Positions 50,565 to 59,253 of a stretch of 64,000 nt of DNA are shown piece by piece (position 1 is the first letter of the stretch; each line of letters starts with the position of its first letter). Source of the stretch: Streptomyces parvus (GTDB lineage: Bacteria; Actinomycetota; Actinomycetes; Streptomycetales; Streptomycetaceae); assembly GCF_014648875.1 (NCBI RefSeq), contig NZ_BMRY01000003.1, positions 372,001-436,000 of the forward strand. The letters are read 5' to 3'. A program made the position numbers and the translations under genes. The notes beneath the pieces were generated by a model. It saw only the letters and a program-made list of their open reading frames with translations. It did no database searches and had not been told where the DNA came from.

Positions 50565-50780
50565 ATGAAGAGCAAGCTGACCGCGTTAGGAGTGACGGTG
50601 GTGGCGGCCGTGCTGCCCGCCACCGCCGCCGTGACCGCCGCCCACGCCGACGAGACGCACACCGACTCCCACAACGGCCCGCAGGTGGCGCTGATCGCGA
50701 CGGGCCAGATCGACGATCCGCTGGAGGACGTCCTGGAGCATGTCGCGGTGCTCGGCCGGACCGTCGTGGTGGATCACTGA
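50565..50780 (+). CDS. Small secreted protein
   Basis: A 71-residue precursor with a signal peptide (MKSKLTALGVTVVAAVLPATAAVTAAHA, cleavage after AHA near residue 28). The mature 43-residue peptide is acidic, with no Cys (DETHTDSHNGPQVALIATGQIDDPLEDVLEHVAVLGRTVVVDH). It ends in a hydrophobic/His segment. No family recognised; size and lack of Cys differ from chaplins (which have Gly-rich repeats). It is convergent with the acyltransferase gene. Confidence 0.72.
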   Translation: MKSKLTALGVTVVAAVLPATAAVTAAHADETHTDSHNGPQVALIATGQIDDPLEDVLEHVAVLGRTVVVDH

Positions 50781-50820
50781 ACCCTCCCCGCCTTCCCGCC
50801 TCCCGGCCGTCCGGTGTGTC

Positions 50821-51912
50821 TCAGGACGCCCGGGCGGCCGGTGGCTTCTGCCGGGCCCACGCCATGCGCGGCTCCAGCAGCGGGCGCAGCAGCCGCCGGA
50901 CCGGGGGTGTGCAGAGCAGGGTGATGACGGCGATCGCGCCCAGGGTGACGGTGACCGTGCCCAGCGTGGTGCCGAAGAACGGGTCGTCGTAGAAGCCGCC
51001 GTACTTCAGGCCCCGGACGACGAAGCCGTGGAGCAGATACCCGTACAGCGTGCAGGTGCCGAGCGCGGTCATCCAGCTCTTGCCCTTGGGCACCCAGGCG
51101 AGGAAGCAGGCGCCCAGCACGATCGCGGCCACGAACAGCAGCACGGTGACGGTCGGTCCGGTCCACTCGGCCATGTCCAGCCGGTCGGTGCTGCTCTTGC
51201 GGTAGAACCACCCGGTGGACGTCCGGGGCACCAGCCAGTACGCCACGAGCAGCCCGACGGCGAACACCGGCACCGACACGATCCGCACCCAGGTGGAGCG
51301 CAGCAGCCGGAAGTGTTCCGGGCGCAGCCGCAGGCCGAGCACGTAGAACGGCAGGAACTGGAGGATGCGCTGGATCTGGAGGGACCCGTCGGCGGCCGGC
51401 GACAGCGTCGCGAGGGCGGCGATCACGAGGGAGACCAGCACCGGGAAACGCACGGCCTGCCAGAGGGGGGTGGACAGCCGCCAGAGGAAGAGGGCGGGCA
51501 GGAACCACAGCAGCCAGTAGGGCGACAACGGGGAGAGGGCGTAGTCCGGCTTGTCGGCCACCCGCTCGAAGAGCGTGTAGAGCACCTCGAACAGGACGTA
51601 GGGCGCCAGGAGGCTGGTGACCAGCTTCCACACCCGGTCCGGCCGCAGCTCGAAGTTCCGCGAGAAGTAGCCCGCTATGAGGATGAACACGGGCATGTGG
51701 AACGTGTAGACGAAGGTGTACGCCGTTTCCACGAGCCGGCCCGACGGCAGCGGCTCCCACGCGTGTCCGATCGCGACCAGCACGATCGCCAGGTACTTCG
51801 CGTTGTCGAAGAAGTGGTCCCGGCCGTCGGAAGGCGGCTTTCCGGTCTCCGGGGCGCCGGCAGCGGCGCTGGGACGCGACTGCTCGGAGGTGGTGAGGGG
51901 CAGCTGAGGCAT
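50821..51912 (-). CDS. Acyltransferase-3-family membrane protein
   Basis: A 363-residue protein with about ten hydrophobic helices. FFDNAKYLAIVLVAIGHAW near the start carries the His expected for acyltransferase-3 enzymes, followed by FVYTFHMPVFILIAGYF with its FHMP motif, and YLLHGFVVRGL near the end. Such enzymes acetylate or otherwise acylate sugars, antibiotics or wall polymers outside the membrane. Acceptor unknown. It lies downstream of the MMPL gene on the same strand. Confidence 0.87.
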   Translation of the reverse strand: MPQLPLTTSEQSRPSAAAGAPETGKPPSDGRDHFFDNAKYLAIVLVAIGHAWEPLPSGRLVETAYTFVYTFHMPVFILIAGYFSRNFELRPDRVWKLVTSLLAPYVLFEVLYTLFERVADKPDYALSPLSPYWLLWFLPALFLWRLSTPLWQAVRFPVLVSLVIAALATLSPAADGSLQIQRILQFLPFYVLGLRLRPEHFRLLRSTWVRIVSVPVFAVGLLVAYWLVPRTSTGWFYRKSSTDRLDMAEWTGPTVTVLLFVAAIVLGACFLAWVPKGKSWMTALGTCTLYGYLLHGFVVRGLKYGGFYDDPFFGTTLGTVTVTLGAIAVITLLCTPPVRRLLRPLLEPRMAWARQKPPAARAS

Positions 51913-51998
51913 CCTGACACCCTAGAGCGCGGAGGGGTTCCCTCCATCCACTGTGTCCCGCATCACCGGTCCCCGGCGGCGCCCGCACCCGGATCCCG

Positions 51999-54264
51999 TC
52001 ACCCGGCCCGCTCGGGCGGAGGGTGGGCGCTGCCCTCGGCGTCCAGGTGCGGCAGGATCCGGTCCAGCGGGCCGGGGATCCACCACGCGGCCCGGCCGAG
52101 CAGGGTCATCACCGCCGGGACCAGCAGCAGCCGTACGACGGTGGCGTCGATGAGCACGCTGGCGGCGAGCCCCAGGCCCAGCATCTTCACCACGATGTTG
52201 TCGCTGATGACGAACGCGGCGAAGACACTCACCATGATCAGCGCCGCGCAGGTGATGACCCGGGCGGTGATCTCCAGCGCGTGCGCCACGCTCGCGCGCG
52301 GGTCCCCGGTGCGCACCCACGCCTCGTGGATGCGGGAGAGCAGGAAGATCTCGTAGTCCATGCTCAGCCCGAAGACGATCGCGAACATCATCATCGGCAC
52401 GTAGCTCTCGATCGGGACCTCGCCCGACACCCCCAGCGCCGGCCCGCCCCAGCCCCACTGGAAGACCGCGACCACGACGCCGTACGAGGCGGCGATCGAC
52501 AGCACGTTGAGCACGGCGGCCTTCACCGCGACGAGCAGGCCCCGGAAGACGGCCAGGATCACCAGGAACGCCAGGCCCACGACGACGGCGATGATCAGCG
52601 GCAGCCTGCTGGAGACGATGTCCAGGAAGTCGACCTGGGCGGCGGTCGTACCGGTGACGTACGTGCTCGCGTCGTAGCCGGAGACGGCCTGCGGCAGGAC
52701 GTCGTCGGTGAGCCGGTTCGTCAGGGAGGTCGTCCGCCCGTCCTGCGGGGCGGCCACCGAGTAGGCGGTGGCGGTCAGCACGTCGCCGTCCGACGTGGCG
52801 GTCAGCGGGGTGATCACCTCGGCGTCGCGCACCCCGGTCAGCGCCTTCTGTGCCTGGTCGGCGAGGGCGGAACGGTCGCCGGATGACACCTTGCTCTGGT
52901 CGATGACCAGGGTCAGCGGGCCGTTGGAGCCGGGCCCGAAGGCGCTCGACATCAGGTCGTAGGCGCGCCGGTCCGTGAACGACTTCGGGTCGGCGCCGTC
53001 GCCGATGTGACCGAGCTGGATGAAGAGGAGCGGGAAGGACAGGACGGCCAGCACCACCACCCCGCCGGCCAGGAACCACCAGGGCCGCCGCTCCACCCGC
53101 TGCGCGTACCGGTGCCAGCCGCCGGGCTCCGCGCCCTCGGGCGCCGGTACGGTCTCGGCCACCGGTCTCCGTACCCGTACGCGGTCGATGCGGCGGCCGA
53201 GCAGACCGAGGACCGCCGGTACGAGGGTGAGGGCGCCCGCCACGGCGGTGACGACGGTGACCGCCGCGGCCAGGCCCAGCTTGCCGATGAACCCGATCCC
53301 GGAGACCCACAGGCCCGACAGCGCGATGATCACCGTGCAGCCGGAGAGCAGCACGGCGTGCCCGCTGGTGGCGGCGGCGTTCCCGGCGGCGGTCACCGGG
53401 TCCTGGCCGTCGACGAGGTTCTGCCGGTGCCGGGTGACCAGGAAGAGGGCGTAGTCGATGCCGACGCCGATGCCGATCATCGTGGCGAGCGTCGGGGAGA
53501 CGGTCGCGAAGGTCGCGGCGGCGGCCAGCAGCCCCAGCAGCGCCAGCCCGCACAGGGCGCAGATCAGCGCGGTGACCAGCGGCAGCACGGCGGCCAGCAG
53601 ACTTGCCGAAGCCGATCAGCAGGACCACGATCGCCACCCCGAAGCCGATCGCCTCGCTGGTGCGGTCGCTCGGTTCGGGCCGGGCCAGTTCCCCGAGCGA
53701 ACCGCCGTACTCCACCGTCACCCCGGCCGACCGCAGCGGCTGCACCGCCTCGTCGACCCCGTCCAGGTAGGACGGGTCGAGGGTGGAGGGCTGCACGCTG
53801 AACCGGACGGTGATGTAGGCGGTCTTCTGGTCGGTGGAGAGCGGTCCGGTGTTCGGGTCGGGCGGCGGGGGCGGGGCGGAGCCGGACGACGGCAGCGGGC
53901 TCTGCGCCGAGAGCACGTCCGGGAGCTTCTGGAGGTCGGTGACGGCGGTGGCCACCTGGTCCGAGACGGAGGTGAGCGGCTTGTCCGGGTCGTGCAGGAC
54001 GACCTGTGCGCTGTAGCCGCCCGCCTGCGGGGCGTGTGCCTTCAGCACGTCCAGTCCGTCCTGGGACTGGGTGCCGGGCAGCGAGAAGTCGTCGGAGTAG
54101 TCGCCGCCGTAGGCGTGCTGGAGGACCTGGAGCCCGGCGAGCGCGGCCACCCACAGGACGAGGACGGTCACGAAGTGCCGGGCGCACCATTCGCCCGTGT
54201 TGCGCAGCGCACCCCGGCGGCGCGGGGCGGTATCCGTCCCCGTGCGGGCCTGTGACGACGGCAT
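51999..54264 (-). pseudogene. MMPL-family exporter interrupted by a one-base frameshift
   Basis: Two frames together make one MMPL transporter of about 754 residues. The N-terminal part (ATG 54264, AGGAG 8 bases upstream) runs MPSSQARTG...HFVTVLVLWVAALAGLQVLQHAYGGDYSDDF to AIVVLLIGFGK; the C-terminal part continues as MLPLVTALICALCGL...TMIGIGVGIDYALFLVTRHR to the end, with SMDYEIFLLSRIHE. The break is at 53602-53605 (ACTT on the plus strand): removing one T there restores GFGSLLAAVLPLV, the expected family sequence. It is therefore either a recent loss of function or a base-calling error. Substrate would be a lipid or drug. Confidence 0.85.
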
Positions 54265-54453
54265 GCGGTCGCTCCTGCCTCCCGCCCCGTTCGCGGACCG
54301 TGCTCCCGGCAGGATGCCTTCGAGGGGTCGCGGACTTCGCATTCAACGGCCCCGGCCGCCGCCCGGCACGCCGGTGCGGGGGAACGGGTGACGGGAGCCG
54401 GGAACGGGCGGTCCGGCCGAGAGTGTCATAGCGGATGATTTCGGGGCGTTCCT

Positions 54454-54462
54454 TGCTATACA
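54454..54462 (+). promoter_or_regulatory. Extended -10 promoter for leaderless antiporter mRNA
   Basis: TGC-TATACA (54454-54462; TGn extended -10) ends six bases before ATG 54469, placing the expected transcription start on the A of the start codon. No ribosome-binding site precedes the ATG. Leaderless mRNAs are common in actinomycetes. Confidence 0.5.
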
Positions 54463-54468
54463 CGAGCG

Positions 54469-55698
54469 ATGGAGTACCCGGGCACCCTTGTTCTGATCAT
54501 GGCCCTGGCGGTTCTCGCCCCGCTGCTCGGTTACGCGACCGGGCGGTGGCTGCCGGTCCCCGTCGTCATCTTCGAGATCGTGCTCGGGATCCTGGTCGGG
54601 CCCGACGTGCTCGGCTGGGCCCACCACGACCAGGTCATCGACACCCTGTCCGACCTCGGGCTCTCGATGCTGATCTTCCTGGCGGGGTACGAGATCCGGT
54701 TCGCCGAGGTCCGCGGCGACACGTTGCGCCGGGCCGGCGGGGCCTGGGTGCTGTCGTTCGCCGCCGGGCTCGGTGTCGCCCTGCTGCTGAGCGGCGCGGA
54801 CCTGGCGAAGAGCCTGGTCATCGGCACCGCGCTGACCAGCACCGCGCTGGGAGCCGTGCTGCCGATCCTGCGGGACTCGGGGCGTCTTGAGGGGCGGTTC
54901 GGCTCGGTGGTGATGGCGTTCGGGTCGGTCGGGGAGTTCGGGCCGATCATCGCGATGGCTCTGCTGTTCAGCGGGCGCAGCCCGGGGGCGGCGAGCGTGG
55001 TGCTGGCCGTGTTCGCGGTCGTCACGGCGGGCGCGGTGTTCTGGGCGTTGCGGCCCAGGCCGCCGTGGTTCGCGCACATCGTCGCCGCGACCCTGCACTC
55101 CAGCGGCCAGTTCGCCGTGCGCTTCGTGATGTTCCTGCTGGCCGGCATGCTGGGGCTCGCCCATGTCTTCGGCCTGGACACGCTGCTCGGCGCGTTCGCG
55201 GCGGGGATGCTGACCCGGCTCGTCCTCCAGGGGTCGGTGCCCGAGCGCAGCGACGCGATCCTGGAGAGGGTCGAGGCGATGGGCTTCGGCTTCCTCGTGC
55301 CGTTCTTCTACATCGTCACGGGCATCGACTTCGACCTCGCGGCGCTCCTGGACGACGGCCGCCCGCTGGTGCTCCTGCCGGTCTTCCTGCTGCTGTTCCT
55401 GCTGGTGCGCGGGGTTCCGGCGTATCTGCTGGCCCCGCGTGACCTGAGCGGGCGCGCCCCGCGGGCCGCGCTCGGGCTCTTCTCGTCCACGTGTCTGCCG
55501 CTGGTGGTCGCGATCACCGCGATCGGCCTGGACGACGGGGTGATCGGAGCGGGGGAGGCCGCGGCCCTGGTCGCCGCCGCGATGGTGTCGGTGCTGGTGT
55601 TCCCGCTCCTGGCGTTCCGGCTGCTGCGCGGCGAGGAGGGCGGGGACGGGGGCAGGGCCGTGCCGGGGCGGACGGCGGAGAGCGGGGAGGCGTGGTGA
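54469..55698 (+). CDS. Cation/proton antiporter (CPA2-type)
   Basis: A 409-residue protein with about 12-13 hydrophobic helices. Family marks are LPVPVVIFEIVLGILVGPDVLGW near the start, LIFLAGYEI, IGTALTSTALGAVLPILRDSGRL and GEFGPIIAMALLFSG, then FVPFFYIVTGIDFDL-like LVPFFYIVTGIDFDLAALL. It exchanges Na+ or K+ for protons. The cytoplasmic RCK domain found in KefC is missing. The tail is short and polar. It is monocistronic. Confidence 0.9.
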   Translation: MEYPGTLVLIMALAVLAPLLGYATGRWLPVPVVIFEIVLGILVGPDVLGWAHHDQVIDTLSDLGLSMLIFLAGYEIRFAEVRGDTLRRAGGAWVLSFAAGLGVALLLSGADLAKSLVIGTALTSTALGAVLPILRDSGRLEGRFGSVVMAFGSVGEFGPIIAMALLFSGRSPGAASVVLAVFAVVTAGAVFWALRPRPPWFAHIVAATLHSSGQFAVRFVMFLLAGMLGLAHVFGLDTLLGAFAAGMLTRLVLQGSVPERSDAILERVEAMGFGFLVPFFYIVTGIDFDLAALLDDGRPLVLLPVFLLLFLLVRGVPAYLLAPRDLSGRAPRAALGLFSSTCLPLVVAITAIGLDDGVIGAGEAAALVAAAMVSVLVFPLLAFRLLRGEEGGDGGRAVPGRTAESGEAW

Positions 55699-55713
55699 CC
55701 CGCTCGCCTGTGC

Positions 55714-55830
55714 CTGCGGCTGCTCCGGGCCCGTAGGGCTGTCTACGGCTGCGGCTGCTCCGGGCCCGGCCGTCTACGCTGCGGCTGCTCCGGGCCCCGT
55801 ACGGCCGTCTACGGCTGCTGCTCCGGGCCC
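55714..55830. repeat. 30-36-bp tandem repeat copying the end of the USP gene
   Basis: Units starting CTGCGGCTGCTCCGGGCCC occur at 55714, 55749 and 55779, with a partial fourth (CTGCTGCTCCGGGCCC) at 55815. The fourth is the coding 3' end of the universal stress protein gene, and each unit on the minus strand repeats GGGCCCGGAGCAG...TAGAC, including a copy of the stop codon. The array seems to have grown by duplication of the gene's last codons. Confidence 0.85.
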
Positions 55831-56246
55831 TCCTCCGTCGGGACGCACAGCACCGGGACCGTCGACATGTGCAGCAGCTTGTGCGGGGTCGAGCCCAGCA
55901 GGGCCCCGCGCATCGGGCTCTCGCCCCAGGTGCCGACCACGATGACCCGGGCCCCGTGCCGTTCGGCGGCGTCCAGCAGGGCCTGGGCGGGCTTCTCGTC
56001 CAGTACCTCGACCGAGGCGGGTACGCCCGCCTCCTCGGCGGAGGTGAGCGCGTGTTCCAGGCCGGTGCGCCCGGCCTGCCGGATCGCGTCGTAGTGGCTG
56101 CGGTACTCCGCGCCGTCACGCAGCCCGGGAGCGGCGGCCCCGTAGACCATCACCAGCTCCTCCCCGTACGCGGCCGCCACCTCGATGGCGATGCGCAGGG
56201 CGCGGGCGGCGCCGGGGGACTCGTCGTAACCGAGGACGACCGACAT
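55809..56246 (-). CDS. Universal stress protein (UspA family)
   Basis: A 145-residue single USP domain: MSVVLGYDESPGAARALRIAIEVA at the start, then VLDEKPAQALLDAAERHGARVIVVGTWGESPMRGALLGSTPHKLLHMSTVPVL with the ATP-binding pattern GxxG-x9-G(S/T). ATG 56246 has AAAGGGG upstream. The gene starts one base after the stop of the permease gene, so both are translated from one message. Its last codons are repeated in tandem behind it. Confidence 0.93.
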   Translation of the reverse strand: MSVVLGYDESPGAARALRIAIEVAAAYGEELVMVYGAAAPGLRDGAEYRSHYDAIRQAGRTGLEHALTSAEEAGVPASVEVLDEKPAQALLDAAERHGARVIVVGTWGESPMRGALLGSTPHKLLHMSTVPVLCVPTEEGPEQQP

Positions 56247-56247
56247 C

Positions 56248-57783
56248 TCACGGCCCCTTTCCGGCACCGGAGTCACCGGGGCCGTCCGTCCGGGTGACCG
56301 TGGCGTGCACCAGGTCCGGGTCCGCGACCCCCGGCCGCTCCTGCCAGAACACCGCGTCGCGCAGCCGCCACACCACCATGAGGACCACGCCGACCAGGGC
56401 GATCACGATGCCGATGACGAGCGGCGGGCCGAGCCCGAACCAGGAGGTGCCGCTGTAGGAGTTGGCCGGGTCGGACATGTCGATGACCGAGCGCACCAGC
56501 AGCCAGGTCAGCAGTCCGGCGCCGACCACCGGGCCGAGCCCGATGAGCAGGAAGTTGCGCAGGCTCTCGGTGAGATGGCGCCGGTAGTAGACGGCGCAGG
56601 CCACCCCGGTGAGCGCGTAGTAGAAGGCGATCAGCAGGGACAGCGCGGTCAGGGAGTCGAAGAGGGCGTCGGTGGAGATCTGGTTGACGATCAGATACCA
56701 GGCGATCGCGATCCCGGCGACCCACCACGTACTCACGTCCGGGGTACGGAACCGGGGGCTGATGTGCCCGAAGTGCTGCGGCAGCGCCTGCCGGCGGGCC
56801 ATGGACAGGGCGGTCCGGGACGCCGGGATGATCGTCGTCTGGGTGGAGGCGATCGCGGAGGTGGCCACCGCCAGCAGCAGGATCCAGTCCCAGCCGCCCA
56901 GGACGTCCCCGGCGAGCTGGGCGAAGATGAACTCCTCCTCGCCCGCGTTCTCCGCCAGGAACGCCGTACCCGCGAAGGCGACGACCGCGATGGCGACCGA
57001 CAGGTAGGTCACCAGGAGCACGACGGTGGACCACAGGCCCGCCCTGCCGGGGGCGCTGGCCGAGTCCTCGGTCTCCTCGGTGAGGTTGACCGCGGACTCC
57101 CAGCCCCAGTAGATGAACACCCCGAGCAGCAGCCCGCCGGTCAGCGCGGCACCGCCCGCGCCGAACGGGTCGAGCCAGCCGAAGGACGGCTCGATCGAGT
57201 CGAAGCCGGTCGTGCCCGCGTACACCCGGTAGAGCGCCACCGCGACGAAGACCAGCAGGAAGGCGATCTGGAGGAGGATCAGCACGTTCTGCACCTTGGC
57301 GGAGAGCTCGGTGCCGATGACGCAGAGCCCGGTCATCACGATGATCAGCAGCACGGTGAGGAACTGGCGCGCGAAGTCGTTCTCGACCCAGCCGTCCAGA
57401 CCCACCGCCAGCAGGGTGAAGCTCACCGCCACATCGGCCAGCGAGCCCACCACCAGGACACCGGTCATGGTGATGGCCCAGCCGCCCAGCCAGCCCGCCC
57501 ACGGGCCCATCGCCCGGGTCACCCAGGAGAACGTCGTACCGCAGTCCTGGTCGACCTTGTTCAGGTAGTAGAACGCCGAGGCGATCAGCAGCATCGGCAC
57601 GAACGAGGCGAACATGACGCCCGGGGCGTAGATCCCCACCAGGGCGACGATCGGGCCGATGACGGCGGCCAGCGAGTACGCCGGAGAGGTCGCGTTCAGA
57701 CCGATGACAAGGGCGTCGACGAACCCGATCGCGTTCGGCTTGAGGCCGACATCCGGTTCGTCCCGCACACGGTCGTGGGCCAT
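56248..57783 (-). CDS. APC-superfamily amino-acid permease
   Basis: A 511-residue permease with about 12 hydrophobic helices. GLNATSPAYSLAAVIGPIVALVG, FSWVTRAMGPWAGWLGGWAI, VFIYWGWESAVNLTEETEDS and TTIIPASRTALSMARRQALPQHFGHISPRFRTPDVSTW are typical of the APC amino-acid/amine transporters. ATG 57783 follows GAGGAACC. It is coupled to a universal stress protein; permease-USP pairing is seen in several actinobacterial transporters and suggests control by nucleotide or stress. Substrate unknown. Confidence 0.92.
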   Translation of the reverse strand: MAHDRVRDEPDVGLKPNAIGFVDALVIGLNATSPAYSLAAVIGPIVALVGIYAPGVMFASFVPMLLIASAFYYLNKVDQDCGTTFSWVTRAMGPWAGWLGGWAITMTGVLVVGSLADVAVSFTLLAVGLDGWVENDFARQFLTVLLIIVMTGLCVIGTELSAKVQNVLILLQIAFLLVFVAVALYRVYAGTTGFDSIEPSFGWLDPFGAGGAALTGGLLLGVFIYWGWESAVNLTEETEDSASAPGRAGLWSTVVLLVTYLSVAIAVVAFAGTAFLAENAGEEEFIFAQLAGDVLGGWDWILLLAVATSAIASTQTTIIPASRTALSMARRQALPQHFGHISPRFRTPDVSTWWVAGIAIAWYLIVNQISTDALFDSLTALSLLIAFYYALTGVACAVYYRRHLTESLRNFLLIGLGPVVGAGLLTWLLVRSVIDMSDPANSYSGTSWFGLGPPLVIGIVIALVGVVLMVVWRLRDAVFWQERPGVADPDLVHATVTRTDGPGDSGAGKGP

Positions 57784-57976
57784 GGTTCCTCGCTCCGCCG
57801 GGCACCGCCGCCGGGAGCGGGCGATGATCCGGATCTCATCGTAAGAAGACCCGGCGAAAGCCGCATTCCGGGCGGTGCGTCCGGGCTGCGGGGAGGGCCC
57901 GGGGAGGTCCGGCCGAACGTCACCCGAACGGCCCGCTCCTCTGCGAACCCCGAGGCCGGGGCGCAGGCTGGAGTCC

Positions 57977-58747
57977 ATGTGGTCCCGCCGACTCGTCCTG
58001 GGCGTTCTGCTCCTGCCCCTGGCCCTCCTGGTGCTCGGGGACGGTCCGGTGTTCCGCGCGCCGGGGGCGGAGCTGGCCACCGGGCCCCGCCCGCCGCGCG
58101 GCCTCCCGCAGCCGGCCATGGTCAGCCGCCGGGACTGGCACGCGGACGAGAAGCTGGTCCGGGAGGGGCCGCACTACACGGGCGCGGCCCGGGCGGTCTT
58201 CATCCACCACACCGGCAATCCCAACGACTACGACTGCGCGGACGCCCCCGAGCTGATCCGGGCCGTCCAGCGCGACCACATCCGGCAGGACGGCTGGGAC
58301 GACATCGGCTACAACTTCCTCGTCGACCGCTGCGGCACCATCTACGAGGGCCGGGCCGGCGGCGTCGGCCGCTCGGTGCTGGGCGCGCACACCAAGGGGT
58401 TCAACGCCGACACGGTCGGCATCGCGGCGATCGGGAACTTCGGCCCGGGGGCGGAGGTGCCGAAGCCGATGCTGGACGCGCTGGTGCGGCTCGCCGCCTG
58501 GAAGCTGCGGCCCGGGGCGGATCCGCTGGGCAGCGTAGACCTGGTCTCGACGAACGACGAGAGCCGCTTCGACGAGGGGCAGGTGGCCCGGCTGCACGTC
58601 ATCTCCGGCCACCGCGACAGCTTCGAGACCCGCTGCCCCGGCGACGCGCTCTACGCGCTGCTGCCCGAACTGCGGGAGCGCGCCGCGAAGCTGCGCGCCA
58701 CCGTCCCCGGCCACTCGGCGGCGGCCCGGCTGCGCCCGTCCTTCTGA
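57977..58747 (+). CDS. Membrane-anchored or secreted PGRP-type N-acetylmuramoyl-L-alanine amidase
   Basis: A 256-residue protein. An N-terminal hydrophobic helix (about residues 4-22) serves as anchor or signal peptide. The amidase-2/PGRP domain (about 50-240) has MVSRRDWHADEKL, VFIHHTGNPNDYDC (zinc His), DDIGYNFLVDRCGTIYEGR, LGAHTKGFNADTVGIAAIGNF and VISGHRD (zinc His and nearby residues). It would cut the amide bond between muramic acid and the peptide in the wall. ATG 57977 has GGAG 4 bases upstream. Confidence 0.93.
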   Translation: MWSRRLVLGVLLLPLALLVLGDGPVFRAPGAELATGPRPPRGLPQPAMVSRRDWHADEKLVREGPHYTGAARAVFIHHTGNPNDYDCADAPELIRAVQRDHIRQDGWDDIGYNFLVDRCGTIYEGRAGGVGRSVLGAHTKGFNADTVGIAAIGNFGPGAEVPKPMLDALVRLAAWKLRPGADPLGSVDLVSTNDESRFDEGQVARLHVISGHRDSFETRCPGDALYALLPELRERAAKLRATVPGHSAAARLRPSF

Positions 58748-58780
58748 GCCCTGTCCTTCCGAGCCGGGCGCCGCGAGGGG

Positions 58781-59146
58781 CTACCGGGCGACGAACTGCG
58801 TGAGTATCGCCTGCACCTCGTAGATGTCGACGCCCTTGGTGAACGTCTTCTGGAGCGGGGTCGGGTTCCCCGAGATCCAGATCTTCAGCTCGGCGTCGAG
58901 GTCGAACGTCCCGGCCGTCTCGACCGCGAAGTGCGTGATGCTGCGGTACGGCACGGAGTGGTACTCGGTCTTCTTGCCGGTGATGCCCTGCTTGTCGACC
59001 AGGATCAGCCGCCGGTCCGTGAACAGGATCGTGTCGCGGATCAGCAGGAACGCGGCGTGCACCTGCTCGCCCTGTCCGAGCAGCTTCGCGTAGTCCTGCT
59101 GGGCGGTGGCCGGGTTGATCGTGTGGGCGTTGCCGAACAGTGCCAT
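58781..59146 (-). CDS. Bacterial PH-domain protein
   Basis: A 121-residue single-domain protein: AKLLGQGEQVHAAFLLIRDTILFTDRRLILVDKQGITGKKTEYHSVPYRSITHFAVETAGTFDLDAELKIWI is the bPH_1/YvbH fold. Role unknown; such proteins may bind lipids or peptides. Monocistronic; convergent with the amidase gene. Confidence 0.92.
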   Translation of the reverse strand: MALFGNAHTINPATAQQDYAKLLGQGEQVHAAFLLIRDTILFTDRRLILVDKQGITGKKTEYHSVPYRSITHFAVETAGTFDLDAELKIWISGNPTPLQKTFTKGVDIYEVQAILTQFVAR

Positions 59147-59253
59147 GGGTCCCCGTTTCTCCGAATGTGCGTCAAGAGTCGTAAGAAGTACGTCCGCGGT
59201 GGTGTCTCCGGTTCCCGCGGCCGGCCTGCCGACACCTCCCGACGCCCTTCCCG

